A DNA stretch of 64,000 nt from Haloplanus sp. HW8-1 (GTDB lineage Archaea > Halobacteriota > Halobacteria > Halobacteriales > Haloferacaceae), in NCBI RefSeq assembly GCF_023703795.1, contig NZ_CP098518.1:806001-870000 (forward strand), given 5' to 3'. The notes below the pieces were generated by a model. That model was not told the DNA's origin and did no database searches. It was given only the letters and a program-made list of their open reading frames with translations. Positions 18,012-26,484 of the stretch are shown piece after piece (positions within the stretch are counted from its first letter, which is position 1; each line of letters begins with the position of its first letter). The translations under genes were made by a program, and so were the position numbers.

Positions 18012-18292
18012 GCCGCCGCGTCGAACGCGGTGACGAAGTCGTCGGCGAGGTCTTGGACGCGCCGGGAGGCGTCGCCGACGGCGTCGAGCGGGCCGGTCGT
18101 GTCGTCGGTCTTGACCGAGAGGATCGGTTCGGTCTGCCCGCCGGACTGCTCCGGGTTCATGTCGTAGGTCGCGGCCGTGACACCCGGCGTCTCCAGCAAC
18201 GCCCCCTTGAGGACGTTCATGAACGTGTGATCCTCCCCCGCGATCTCCATGCGAAGTTCCTCGTCGGTCTTCTCGATGACCCGCAGTTCCAT
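18008..18292 (-). CDS. rpoL: DNA-directed RNA polymerase subunit L (Rpo11)
   Basis: 94 residues, typical for archaeal Rpo11. Pattern: [17 protein letters not shown], then the conserved [16 protein letters not shown] segment, a Gly-Val strand and a C-terminal long helix. It forms a heterodimer with RpoD (Rpo3), equivalent to the bacterial alpha dimer, and starts polymerase assembly. The stop overlaps the convergent hisF stop by four bases. The start at 18292 matches the family N-terminus; the frame remains open far upstream through non-coding DNA. Confidence 0.95.
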   Translation of the reverse strand: MELRVIEKTDEELRMEIAGEDHTFMNVLKGALLETPGVTAATYDMNPEQSGGQTEPILSVKTDDTTGPLDAVGDASRRVQDLADDFVTAFDAAA

Positions 18293-18670
18293 ACCCACCG
18301 CTACCGGCGGTTCGCGTTTCAAGGTTTCGTATAGCGGCGAATAATTGCTCTCCGCACGAACGGGCGACGCCGGATGGCGTCCCCCGCACGGAGAACGTAC
18401 GGGACCACACAAGGTGGTCGTCCGACTGACCAAGCCACTGCGAGGAGCACCTGACTCGCAATGTGCTATGCGATACGTGACGCGTCGGGCCTGAGGCCGT
18501 TCGCGTCGGGTGCTAGATTTACGCTTGTGCTGAAAAGCTTGTTGGCTAGCCCAATATCTAGCTACGAATTGTGGTTGGGGTGGTTGTATGTGGCTTTTTA
18601 TCCGAATAAGAAGTCGGATACGGATATGCGTCGGTCGAGAGACCGTGTCGGGTGGACGTTCGACCACGGG
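18293..18670. other. Intergenic region with several hairpins, possible structured RNA
   Basis: 378 bases between the rpoL start and the end of the UDG-family gene; no protein gene seen. It holds several compact inverted repeats: GACGCC/GGCGTC about 18367-18381, GACCAC/GTGGTC at 18403-18419, TGCGAG/CTCGCA at 18439-18460, and an A/T-rich part at 18530-18610 with TATA-like stretches on either strand (GAATAATT near 18340 on plus; the minus-strand GATAAAAAG near 18600). It does not match RNase P RNA, SRP RNA or tRNA by eye. Confidence 0.45.
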
Positions 18671-19297
18671 TCACCGGACGAGATACGGATCGTTGCCGGC
18701 GACGAAGCGGCCGAGGTCGGTCTCGCGACGGTAGTCGGTCGAGCGCAGACGGTCGATGGCGTCGACCAGACGCCGGGCGTCGTCGGACTCCCACGTCGCG
18801 GGCTCCCGGATCGGCATCACGAGCCAGCCACTCCCGAGGAGTTCGCTCGCGTGAAGCGCCGCGAGGTCGGGGTCGTCGGCGTCGTGGGCGGTACACGTCT
18901 CGAGGACGTGACGCGTCGCCCGTTCGCCGACCGGCAGGAGGACGTGCGCCGCGATGGCGCGAAGTTCGGCGTCGAAGAACGGTTCCATCGCGGCGTAGTC
19001 GTCCGCAGTCGGCTCTCCCTCCGGTACGCAGGTGTGGAGATAGGAGAGAAACGTGTTCTCGGCGGTCGGTTCGTCGCCGATCGAGCGGAGGAGGCCGGCG
19101 TCGCGAAGCGCCCGCTGGAGGCGGCGACCGGCGGGGGTGCCGGTGAAGGGGACGCCCGTCTCGGCGCCGCCGTGGACCCCTGGGTGGTCGCCGACGACGT
19201 GGAAGTGAGCGTTGGCGTCGCCGTAGCCCGGGACGAACCGTTCGCACGGCGGGTCCAGGCCGAACGGGTTACTGATGCGGTCGGTGACGTTTCGCAC
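18671..19297 (-). CDS. Uracil-DNA glycosylase superfamily protein
   Basis: 208 residues. A UDG-like motif 1 reads GDHPGVHGG, followed by TGVPFTGTPAGRRLQRAL, which corresponds to the family-4/5 layout (GEAPG... G.PF.G..G..L). A motif 2-like stretch lies near ENTFLSYLHTCVPEG. The HVVGDHP strand and the basic C-terminus fit DNA repair of uracil or related damage. No clear four-Cys iron-sulphur set is present, unlike typical family 4 enzymes. Catalytic activity is therefore inferred and the branch uncertain. Confidence 0.75.
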   Translation of the reverse strand: MRNVTDRISNPFGLDPPCERFVPGYGDANAHFHVVGDHPGVHGGAETGVPFTGTPAGRRLQRALRDAGLLRSIGDEPTAENTFLSYLHTCVPEGEPTADDYAAMEPFFDAELRAIAAHVLLPVGERATRHVLETCTAHDADDPDLAALHASELLGSGWLVMPIREPATWESDDARRLVDAIDRLRSTDYRRETDLGRFVAGNDPYLVR

Positions 19298-19327
19298 GAC
19301 TACGGCTACGTGCCCAGGAACCTAAAT

Positions 19328-19801
19328 CTACAGTTCGACGCCCGACGGGATGAGGCTCTTCGATCGCAGAAGGCTCCCGTTGGCGTCGTAGACGAGGAAG
19401 GTACTCTTTGAGTAGGTCGCTACCGGTTCGCCGTCGATCTGGAGGACGACGCTGTAGCGCCCGCCGTCGTCGCCGGTAGTCTGTCCGTACTCACGGGCGG
19501 CGCGGACGAACCGCAACACGTCGTCGGCGTCCTCGTTGAGTTCGAGGAGGAAGTCGCCGGTGATTCGGTCGGTGACGCCCACGACTCCTGTCGCATCGGG
19601 CGAATCGAGTGAGTCCTGCAACCGGAAGGTGACGTCCGTCTCGCCCGCTTCCAGGATGTCTCCCTCGGCGTCGGTCAACCGGTCTGTCAACGTCTCCTCG
19701 GGGCCGTGGAAGTCGATAACGACCCGGGGTTCGGCCGGCGTCTCCCCGGTCTCCACCCAGTCGATATTGTGTGCTTCCAACTCGAAGTGGTCGCGCCTCA
19801 T
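19328..19801 (-). CDS. DUF5793-like haloarchaeal protein
   Basis: 157 residues, acidic, mostly beta. It begins MRRDHFELEAHNIDWVE and ends SLIPSGVEL, a pattern I associate with the haloarchaeal family DUF5793. No signal, membrane segment or Cys motif. It lies 30 bases upstream of the UDG-like gene on the same strand and may be read with it. Function unknown. Confidence 0.8.
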   Translation of the reverse strand: MRRDHFELEAHNIDWVETGETPAEPRVVIDFHGPEETLTDRLTDAEGDILEAGETDVTFRLQDSLDSPDATGVVGVTDRITGDFLLELNEDADDVLRFVRAAREYGQTTGDDGGRYSVVLQIDGEPVATYSKSTFLVYDANGSLLRSKSLIPSGVEL

Positions 19802-19847
19802 TCCGTAACTCCGTTTTTGGGTTCAGGGGGTATGAACGTAACGCCCC

Positions 19848-20420
19848 GTGACTTCCCCGGATTCGGCCGAGGATCACGGCGAGAGGTTTATCCCGTGGCT
19901 CCGCGTCCAGACCGGTATGTGGGTTCGGTCGGAGTATTCGGGCGAACTCGCCGTCCTGACGACGTGGCTCTCGGTTCTCATCCCGTGGAACGTAACGTAC
20001 GTCTCGGGAGTCGCCGGCGGTGCCCTCCTGTTCGTCCGCTTCCCGCTCTTCCAGATCCGGTACAGTTTCGGGGTTCCGATCGCCGCGGGCATCACGGTCA
20101 CCGACCCGCTCTCGGCGACCGCCTTCCAGCGCGGGCAGGCGCTCGAACCCGTCTACCAACTGTGGACGGTAGGGGCCGCCGTCTTCGCGGCGGCGCTCGT
20201 CGTCTCCGCCGTCTACTACCGTCGGGAGGCGTGGGCCGAATCCTGGCCCGTCGATCCCGTTCGCCTCCTCGGGACGCTTCTTCTCGGCACGGGCGTCGTC
20301 CTCGCGGCGGCGACGTATCTCCTCCTGTCCCGGGGATTCCCGGGCGTTCCGATCCCGCTCGGCGTCGTCTTTCTCCTCCTGTTCGGGGGCGTCCTCCTGA
20401 CGGTGGATCGCACGGCCTGA
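19848..20420 (+). CDS. Multi-pass membrane protein (TIGR04206-like)
   Basis: 190 residues with about five hydrophobic segments: residues 35-60 (LAVLTTWLSVLIPWNVTYVS), 70-90, 105-125, 140-162 and 168-188. It diverges from the DUF5793 gene by only 46 bases. The overall pattern (LIPWNVTY near the first helix) resembles the haloarchaeal TIGR04206 family from memory. An in-frame ATG at 19917 (MWVRSEYSGE) is a possible later start. Role unknown. Confidence 0.75.
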   Translation: MTSPDSAEDHGERFIPWLRVQTGMWVRSEYSGELAVLTTWLSVLIPWNVTYVSGVAGGALLFVRFPLFQIRYSFGVPIAAGITVTDPLSATAFQRGQALEPVYQLWTVGAAVFAAALVVSAVYYRREAWAESWPVDPVRLLGTLLLGTGVVLAAATYLLLSRGFPGVPIPLGVVFLLLFGGVLLTVDRTA

Positions 20421-20437
20421 CCGCCAGCGGGCACAAA

Positions 20438-20445
20438 CTATAAAT
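20438..20445 (+). promoter_or_regulatory. Strong TATA box upstream of a 31-codon frame
   Basis: CTATAAAT, close to the archaeal consensus, centred 28 bases before the GTG at 20469. It could drive that small frame as a leaderless message, or the dap operon (start 20661) with a leader of about 190 bases, or both. Confidence 0.6.
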
Positions 20446-20468
20446 CGGCCGGCCTCCCGTATTCGAAC

Positions 20469-20564
20469 GTGACGCCGCCACCCGTCGCCCCCGTGTCCAC
20501 GCCGGACGACCGGTCGGCAGCGACGGGTGGACTCGCGGCTCTTCTGAAAAAACGCGACCGGTAG
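20469..20564 (+). CDS. Possible 31-residue peptide ahead of the lysine operon
   Basis: GTG-initiated frame of 31 codons (begins with TPPPVAPVS, ends LLKKRDR) placed exactly 28 bases after a strong TATA box. It ends 96 bases before dapA. It has no run of Lys or Asp codons that would mark a classic attenuator; two adjacent AAA codons near the end are the only lysines. It may be a small protein, a leader peptide or chance. Confidence 0.3.
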   Translation: MTPPPVAPVSTPDDRSAATGGLAALLKKRDR

Positions 20565-20660
20565 CACCGCTCGCGGCGGGCGTGGCACCCCGTCCCGGGC
20601 GACCGACGGCGGTCGACCCGTTCCGACACGACTAACAGCGCAGACGACACCCATCCCACA

Positions 20661-21563
20661 ATGACACTATCCGAGTTCCGCGGGGTCTACCCCGCCATGA
20701 CCACGCCGTTCCACGAGGACGGCAGCATCGACTTCGAAACCCTCCGCGAGGACGCCCACCGACTCGCCGACGCCGGCGTCGACGGCCTCGTTCCCGTCGG
20801 CTCGACGGGCGAGAGTGCGACGCTCAGCCACGACGAACACGTCGAGGTGGTCGAGGCCGTCGTCGACGCCGTCGGCGACGACGTGCCCGTGATCGCCGGT
20901 TCCGGGTCGAACAACACCGCCGAGGCGCTCTCGCTCTCCCGGCGCTCCGCCGACGCCGGCGCCGACGGCCTCCTCCTCATCTCGCCGTACTACAACAAGC
21001 CCGAACCCGCGGGGATGTACGACCACTACCGGAGGGTCGCCGACGAGGTGGATGTCCCACAGATCGTCTACAACGTCCCCGGGCGGACGGGACGGAACAT
21101 CGACGTCGACACGACGGTCGACCTCGCTTCCCACCCCAACATCCGTGGCTACAAGGCCGCCAGCGGCGACCTGAATCAGGTTTCGGAGATCATCGAGCGC
21201 ACCCGCGACGAGGACTTCGCGGTGCTCTCGGGCGACGACGGCCTGATCCTCCCCACGCTCTCGGTGGGTGGGACGGGCACCATCAGCGTCGTCGCCAACG
21301 TCGAACCGGCGCGGACGGTCGACCTCGTGCATTCGGCCCTCGACGGCGACTTCGAACGCGCACGGGAGATCCACCACGAACTCGGGCCGCTGATGCGCGC
21401 CCTGTTCTGGGAGACGAACCCCATCCCCGTCAACGAGGCGATGGCCATCCGTGGCTACGGGCCCGGGACGGTTCGGTCGCCGCTCACCCGTCTCTCCGAG
21501 GAACGTCGGTCGGATCTCGAAGCCGTCCTCGCCGACCTCGATCCGGTGGAGGCCGAGCCGTGA
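20661..21563 (+). CDS. dapA: 4-hydroxy-tetrahydrodipicolinate synthase
   Basis: 300 residues, normal DapA size. Pyruvate-binding GSTGESATL loop, catalytic Tyr in YNVPGRTGRN, and Schiff-base Lys in GYKAASGD. It condenses pyruvate with aspartate semialdehyde, the first committed step to diaminopimelate and lysine. First gene of a six-gene operon; its last four bases overlap the dapB start. Archaea lack murein, so the product goes to lysine. Confidence 0.96.
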   Translation: MTLSEFRGVYPAMTTPFHEDGSIDFETLREDAHRLADAGVDGLVPVGSTGESATLSHDEHVEVVEAVVDAVGDDVPVIAGSGSNNTAEALSLSRRSADAGADGLLLISPYYNKPEPAGMYDHYRRVADEVDVPQIVYNVPGRTGRNIDVDTTVDLASHPNIRGYKAASGDLNQVSEIIERTRDEDFAVLSGDDGLILPTLSVGGTGTISVVANVEPARTVDLVHSALDGDFERAREIHHELGPLMRALFWETNPIPVNEAMAIRGYGPGTVRSPLTRLSEERRSDLEAVLADLDPVEAEP

Positions 21564-22318
21564 TCGAGGTGGCCGTCACCGGCGCCGGCGGCCACATGGG
21601 ACGGGAGGTCCTCGCCGCGGCGAACGAGCGCGCGGGTATGGACGTCACCCTCGCGGTCAACCGCACGGCGGTCGGCACCGTCGAGGGCGTCGACGTCGAG
21701 GACGAGGCCGACCTGCCCCGACTGCTCGCGGAGCGCGACCCCGACGTCCTGGTCGATTTCACCGTCCCCGACCCCAGCACGCGCTACGTCGAGGCCTGTG
21801 CCGAGGCGGGCGTCCCCGCAGTCGTGGGGACGACGGGGTTCGACGACGACCAACTGGCGGCGTTGTCCGACGCCGCCGACGCGGTGCCGGTCCTCAGGGC
21901 CGCGAACTTCGCCCGCGGCGTGGCGGCGCTCCGGCGGGCGATCCGCGAGGCCGTCGCAGCCGTCCCCGACTACGACGCCGAACTCACCGAAACCCATCAC
22001 AACCGCAAGCGCGACGCGCCTTCGGGCACGGCGCTGACGATCCTGGACGATATCGACCGGACACGGGACGAGGCCGCCGACCGCGTCCACGGCCGTGAGG
22101 GCGAACAGCCCCGTGAGGAGGGGGAGATCGGCGTCCACGCACGCCGCGCCGGCGACGTGACCGGCGAACACGAACTACTACTTGCGGGGAACCACGAGGT
22201 GCTGACGCTCACGCATCGTGCCGAGTCCCGCGGCGTCTTCGCCGAGGGGGCGCTCGATGCGGCCGACTGGCTCGTCGGCCGCCCGGCCGGCGCGTACGAC
22301 TTCGAGGACGTACTATGA
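21560..22318 (+). CDS. dapB: 4-hydroxy-tetrahydrodipicolinate reductase
   Basis: 252 residues from GTG at 21560. NAD(P)-binding GAGGHMGREV at the N-terminus, VVGTTGF in the middle and the family signature ETHHNRKRDAPSGTA with catalytic His-His and Lys. It dehydrates and reduces the DapA product to tetrahydrodipicolinate. Overlaps dapA and dapD by four bases each, so translation is coupled. Confidence 0.96.
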   Translation: MIEVAVTGAGGHMGREVLAAANERAGMDVTLAVNRTAVGTVEGVDVEDEADLPRLLAERDPDVLVDFTVPDPSTRYVEACAEAGVPAVVGTTGFDDDQLAALSDAADAVPVLRAANFARGVAALRRAIREAVAAVPDYDAELTETHHNRKRDAPSGTALTILDDIDRTRDEAADRVHGREGEQPREEGEIGVHARRAGDVTGEHELLLAGNHEVLTLTHRAESRGVFAEGALDAADWLVGRPAGAYDFEDVL

Positions 22319-23193
22319 CACTGCAATCCGACGTAACCGACCTGTGGCAGCGCTACGACGACGACGCGGTCGACGCCGAGACGGCCACCGCCGAGGATTA
22401 CGACACGCTCGATGCCTTCCTCGACGGGTTGGAGGCGGGCGAGATCCGCGCCGCCGAGAAGCGGGGCAGCGCCGAGGGAACCTCGGCTGGCTCCCGGCCG
22501 TCGGCCGGGAACGGCCAGTGGGAGGCCAACGAGTGGGTCAAGCGCGGTATCCTGCTCAACTTCGGCCTGCGGCCCACCGAGGCGCGCTCTCACGGCGGCG
22601 TCGACTACCACGACGTGTTGCCCCTGCGGGAGACGGACGACCTGGGTGACCGGGGGACCCGCAACACACCCGACGGCACGACGATCCGCCGGGGCGCCTA
22701 TCTCGGGAGCGACTGCATCATGATGAGTCCCTCGTTCGTCAACGTCGGCGCACACGTCGGCGACGGCACCCTCGTCGACTCCTGTGACACCGTCGGCTCG
22801 TGTGCCCAGATCGGCGAAGACGTCAAACTCGGCGCGAACACGCTCATCGGCGGCGTCCTCGAACCCGTCGAGGACGCTCCTGTGGTCGTCGAGGACGGCG
22901 TCTCGCTCGGTGCCGGCTGTCGCGTCACGAGCGGTTTCGTCGTCGGCGAGAACACGGTCGTCGGCGAGAACACGCTGCTCTCGCCGCGCATCCCCGTCTA
23001 CGACCTCGTCGAGGAGGACGTGATCTACGGCCGCCTGCCACCGGAGCGCCGCGCGTTCACCCGGATGGTCGAGTCCTCCATCGGCGACCACGACCTCTTC
23101 GCCGGCGGCGCGTACAAGCCCGCCGTCGTCGCCATGGACATCGAAGCCGAGACCCGCGACGCCACGAAGCGAGAGGAGGCGCTCCGGGAATGA
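22315..23193 (+). CDS. dapD: Tetrahydrodipicolinate N-succinyltransferase
   Basis: 292 residues. N-terminal helical part, then a left-handed beta helix of hexapeptide repeats (about 120-230) with IRRGAYLGSDCIMMSPSFVNVGAHVG, typical of DapD. It transfers succinyl from succinyl-CoA to tetrahydrodipicolinate. Its presence shows the operon uses the succinylase branch and not the direct dehydrogenase or the LL-aminotransferase branch. Four-base overlaps on both sides. Confidence 0.94.
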   Translation: MTLQSDVTDLWQRYDDDAVDAETATAEDYDTLDAFLDGLEAGEIRAAEKRGSAEGTSAGSRPSAGNGQWEANEWVKRGILLNFGLRPTEARSHGGVDYHDVLPLRETDDLGDRGTRNTPDGTTIRRGAYLGSDCIMMSPSFVNVGAHVGDGTLVDSCDTVGSCAQIGEDVKLGANTLIGGVLEPVEDAPVVVEDGVSLGAGCRVTSGFVVGENTVVGENTLLSPRIPVYDLVEEDVIYGRLPPERRAFTRMVESSIGDHDLFAGGAYKPAVVAMDIEAETRDATKREEALRE

Positions 23194-24452
23194 GCGGGGA
23201 GGCGGCCGACGCCGGCGAGGGCGACCCCGCCGTGCGGCGACTCGCCGACTGGTCGGCCGCCGACCTGCGGGACCTGGCCGCGGAGTACGGCACGCCGCTG
23301 TACGTCACCGACCTCGACCGGGTGCGGGAGAACGCGAGGCGTCTGCGGGCGGCCTTCCCCGCCGCCGACGTGAAGTACGCCGTGAAGGCTCACACCGGAC
23401 GGGCCGTCCTCGAAACCGTCCGCGAGGCCGGCCTCGGCGCCGAGTGTGCGTCGGCGGGCGAGGTGGTCCGCACCCTCGACGCCGGCTACGAGGCGGTCCA
23501 GTACACGGCGGTCAACCCGCCCGCCGAGGACCTCGACGTCGTCGTCTCGCGGTGGGACGCGGGCGCGGACCTGACCGTCGTCGCCGGGGCACGTGATACG
23601 CTCGATCGGCTCCGAGAGCGGGGGTTCGACGGCCGACTGGCGATTCGGGTGAACCCCGGCGTCGGCGCCGGCCACCACGAGAAGGTGACCACGGGCGGCC
23701 ACGCCAAGTTCGGCGTCCCCTACGACCGCGCGGCCGACACCGTTGCCGACGCCCGGGCGGACTTCGACGTGGTCGGGATCCACGCCCACGCCGGCAGCGG
23801 CATCAGCGGCGACGACCTCGCCGAGCATCGCGAACTCGTCGCCCGGATGGGCGATCTGGACCGAGAGGTCGGCGATCTGGAGTTCGTCGACGTCGGCGGC
23901 GGCTTCGGCGTACCCTACCGCGAGGACGAACCCCCGCTGGATCTGCCCGCGGTCGCCACGGCGACCCGCGAGGCACTCGGCGACGTGGACGCGACCCTGG
24001 CCGTCGAACCCGGACGCTACGTCGTGGCCGACGCGGGCGTCCTCCTGACCCGCGTCAACACGGTGAAGCCGGTCGACGACGCGGGCGCGGCGGGTGCGGT
24101 GCCCGTCGTCGCCGGCGTCGACGCCGGCATGACCACCCTGCTCCGGCCGGCGATGTACGACGCCTACCACGCGATTCGGAATCTGACCGACGAGCGCCCC
24201 GAGCGACCGGTCACCGTCGCCGGCCCGGTCTGTGAGACGGCCGATCTGTTCTGCGAGGAGCGGCCACTGCCGACGCCGCGCCGGGACGACCTGCTGGCCA
24301 TCGGTTCGGCCGGCGCCTACGGCTACGAGATGGCGAGCACGTACAACTCCCGGCCGCGGCCGGCGGAGGTCGTCTTGGCGGACGGCGACCCCCGGATCGC
24401 CCGCGAACGCGAGACCCTCGCCGCCCTCACCGATCTGGAGGTGGACGGATGA
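23190..24452 (+). CDS. lysA: Diaminopimelate decarboxylase
   Basis: 420 residues. PLP lysine in VKYAVKAHTG near residue 66, Gly-rich phosphate loop VDVGGGFGVPY, the His/Ala stretch IHAHAGSGIS and the C-terminal CETADLFC and AYGYEMAS motifs of the fold-III decarboxylases. It releases CO2 from meso-DAP to give lysine, the last step of the pathway. The ATG at 23190 overlaps the dapD stop; the frame is open further upstream inside dapD, but that part is not coding. It sits before dapF and dapE although it acts last. Confidence 0.95.
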   Translation: MSGEAADAGEGDPAVRRLADWSAADLRDLAAEYGTPLYVTDLDRVRENARRLRAAFPAADVKYAVKAHTGRAVLETVREAGLGAECASAGEVVRTLDAGYEAVQYTAVNPPAEDLDVVVSRWDAGADLTVVAGARDTLDRLRERGFDGRLAIRVNPGVGAGHHEKVTTGGHAKFGVPYDRAADTVADARADFDVVGIHAHAGSGISGDDLAEHRELVARMGDLDREVGDLEFVDVGGGFGVPYREDEPPLDLPAVATATREALGDVDATLAVEPGRYVVADAGVLLTRVNTVKPVDDAGAAGAVPVVAGVDAGMTTLLRPAMYDAYHAIRNLTDERPERPVTVAGPVCETADLFCEERPLPTPRRDDLLAIGSAGAYGYEMASTYNSRPRPAEVVLADGDPRIARERETLAALTDLEVDG

Positions 24453-25333
24453 CGACAGTCACCGCCGAGAAGTACCACGGTACCGAGAACGACTTCCTCG
24501 TCCTGCCGGCGGACGCCCCCGTCCCCGACCGGGCGGCGTTCGCGGCGACCCACTGCGATCGGGAGTCCGGCGTCGGCGGCGAACGAACCGGCGCCGACGG
24601 CGTGCTCTTTCTCGACCTCGATCCCACCGCGTCGCCGGTCCGGGTGACGATGACGCTCGTCCAACCGGACGGTTCCGTCGCCGAGATGTGTGGCAACGGC
24701 GCGCGCGTCACCGCCGTGTGGGCGGCCCGCGAGACGGGCGCCCGCGAGGTGGTCATCGAGACGCCGGCGGGCGATCGACACGCCGTCGTTCAGTCCGAGG
24801 GCGTCACCGTCGAGATGGGGCGGCCCTCCTTCGACCCGGCCGACGTGCCGCTGGCGCGGGACGCCGGCGGGCCGCTGATCGACACCCCCGTGGAGGGCCT
24901 GACCGTCACCGCGGTGAACACCGGCGTGCCCCACGCCGTCGCCTTCGTCGACGACGTGGACGCCGTCGACCTCACCACCGTCGCCCCGCCGGTCCGGCAC
25001 GCGGCGGTCTTCCCTGAGGGGGCGAACGTGACCCTCGCCGCGCGGATCGACCTCGACGACGACGCGACCGAGGGCGCCCCGGGCGCTCCCGCGGCCTTCC
25101 GCCAGCGGACCTACGAGCGCGGCGTCGAGGGGGAGACACTCGCCTGTGGGACGGGCGCCGTGGCCGTCGTCGCCGCAGCCAGGCGGACCGGCCGCCTCGA
25201 TACCGAGGGACCGGTCCGCGTCTCGCCGCCCGGCGGCGACCTGGTGATCGTCGTGCCCGACGACGGCCCGGCGACGCTGACCGGCCCGGTCGAACGCGAG
25301 TTCGCGGTCGACTTGGAGGTGCCCGGAAGGTGA
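24449..25333 (+). CDS. dapF: Diaminopimelate epimerase
   Basis: 294 residues, two-fold DapF structure. The two catalytic cysteines lie in EMCGNGARV (first half) and LACGTGAVAV (second half), and the N-terminus carries the conserved HGTENDFLV. It interconverts LL- and meso-DAP without cofactor. Overlaps lysA and dapE by four bases each. Confidence 0.96.
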   Translation: MTTVTAEKYHGTENDFLVLPADAPVPDRAAFAATHCDRESGVGGERTGADGVLFLDLDPTASPVRVTMTLVQPDGSVAEMCGNGARVTAVWAARETGAREVVIETPAGDRHAVVQSEGVTVEMGRPSFDPADVPLARDAGGPLIDTPVEGLTVTAVNTGVPHAVAFVDDVDAVDLTTVAPPVRHAAVFPEGANVTLAARIDLDDDATEGAPGAPAAFRQRTYERGVEGETLACGTGAVAVVAAARRTGRLDTEGPVRVSPPGGDLVIVVPDDGPATLTGPVEREFAVDLEVPGR

Positions 25334-26445
25334 GCGCCGTCGGGTTCGATCCGGTCGCGTTCCTCGACGCGGCCGTCCGCATCGAGTCCCACGAGGACGT
25401 GACGGCGATGCGCGAGTTCCTCGTGGACACCCTTGCCGACCACGACGCCGACCCGCTGGTCGACGACGCGGGCAACACGCTCGCCACGAAGGGGTCGGGA
25501 GCCCCCCACGTCGTCCTGAACACGCACATCGACACGGTGTCGCCACACGTCCCCTACGACCGGGACGGCGAGTGCATCTACGGCCGCGGATCCTGTGACG
25601 CGAAGGGGCCGCTCGCGGCTATCCTCGCGGCCTTTCTCGGGACAGACCCCGGATCGGGGCGACTGACCCTCGCGGTGACGCCCGACGAGGAGGTGTACTC
25701 CACGGGCGCGGCGGCGCTCGATCTCTCGGTGCTCCCGGGGGTCGACGCCCCGGCCGGCGACGCCTACGTCGTCGGCGAGCCGACCGGACTGGACGTGTGT
25801 ACCGCCGCCAAGGGCCGCTTCGAGGGGACTGTCCGACTGTCGGGGGCGAACGCCCACGCCGCCGAACCGGCGACGGGAACGAACGCAGTCGCCGCCGCAG
25901 AGGGGGCGCTCGCGGCGATCCGAGACTTCGACGCCGACAGGGATCCCCACCCGTCGCTCGGCCCGGCGACGCTCACGCCGACGGTGATCGAGGGCGGCGA
26001 CGCGACGAATCAGGTGCCCGCGGACTGTGCGATCACCGTCGACCGGCGGAGCGTCCCGCCGGAGTCCGCCGAGGGGTTCCGAGAGTCCCTCGAAACGGCC
26101 GTCGACGACGCCACTACCGACGCCGTGGACGCCACGTTCGACCTGACCGAGCGGCCGACGCCCTTCCTCGAGGCTTTCGCCACCGACACCGACGAATCGG
26201 TCGTCCGGCGCCTCGCAGACGCGGCCGCCCGCGTCACCGACGGCGCCGGCGGCACCGTCCGCCCGTTCACCGCCGCCACCGAGGCCTCCTACTTCTCGCC
26301 CGCCCCGACCGTCGTGTTCGGTCCGGGCGTCCTCGCCGACGGGTCGGGCCCCGTCGCCCACGCTGACCGGGAGTACGTCCGGATCGACGCGGTGGAGCGG
26401 GCGGCGACGGCGCTGACCGACGCGCTCGCGACGCTGGTCGACTGA
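25330..26445 (+). CDS. dapE: Succinyl-diaminopimelate desuccinylase (M20 family)
   Basis: 371 residues from GTG at 25330. M20 dinuclear zinc motifs: NTHIDTV with the first His, GRGSCDAKG with the bridging Asp, PDEEVYS with the catalytic Glu, and VGEPTGLD. It removes succinate from N-succinyl-LL-DAP. Its place in the dap operon sets the substrate, which sequence alone would not. Only the aminotransferase step (DapC) lacks a gene here, along with aspartokinase and aspartate semialdehyde dehydrogenase. Confidence 0.92.
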   Translation: MSAVGFDPVAFLDAAVRIESHEDVTAMREFLVDTLADHDADPLVDDAGNTLATKGSGAPHVVLNTHIDTVSPHVPYDRDGECIYGRGSCDAKGPLAAILAAFLGTDPGSGRLTLAVTPDEEVYSTGAAALDLSVLPGVDAPAGDAYVVGEPTGLDVCTAAKGRFEGTVRLSGANAHAAEPATGTNAVAAAEGALAAIRDFDADRDPHPSLGPATLTPTVIEGGDATNQVPADCAITVDRRSVPPESAEGFRESLETAVDDATTDAVDATFDLTERPTPFLEAFATDTDESVVRRLADAAARVTDGAGGTVRPFTAATEASYFSPAPTVVFGPGVLADGSGPVAHADREYVRIDAVERAATALTDALATLVD

Positions 26446-26484
26446 AGCGCAACCCCCAAGCGCCCGGGGAGTCTCGGGACGACC

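Noticed and set aside
18439-18460. Hairpin TGCGAG/CTCGCA with CTGA in the loop, considered as a box C/D or kink-turn RNA
   Set aside because: No matching C box (TGATGA) on the other side of the stem.
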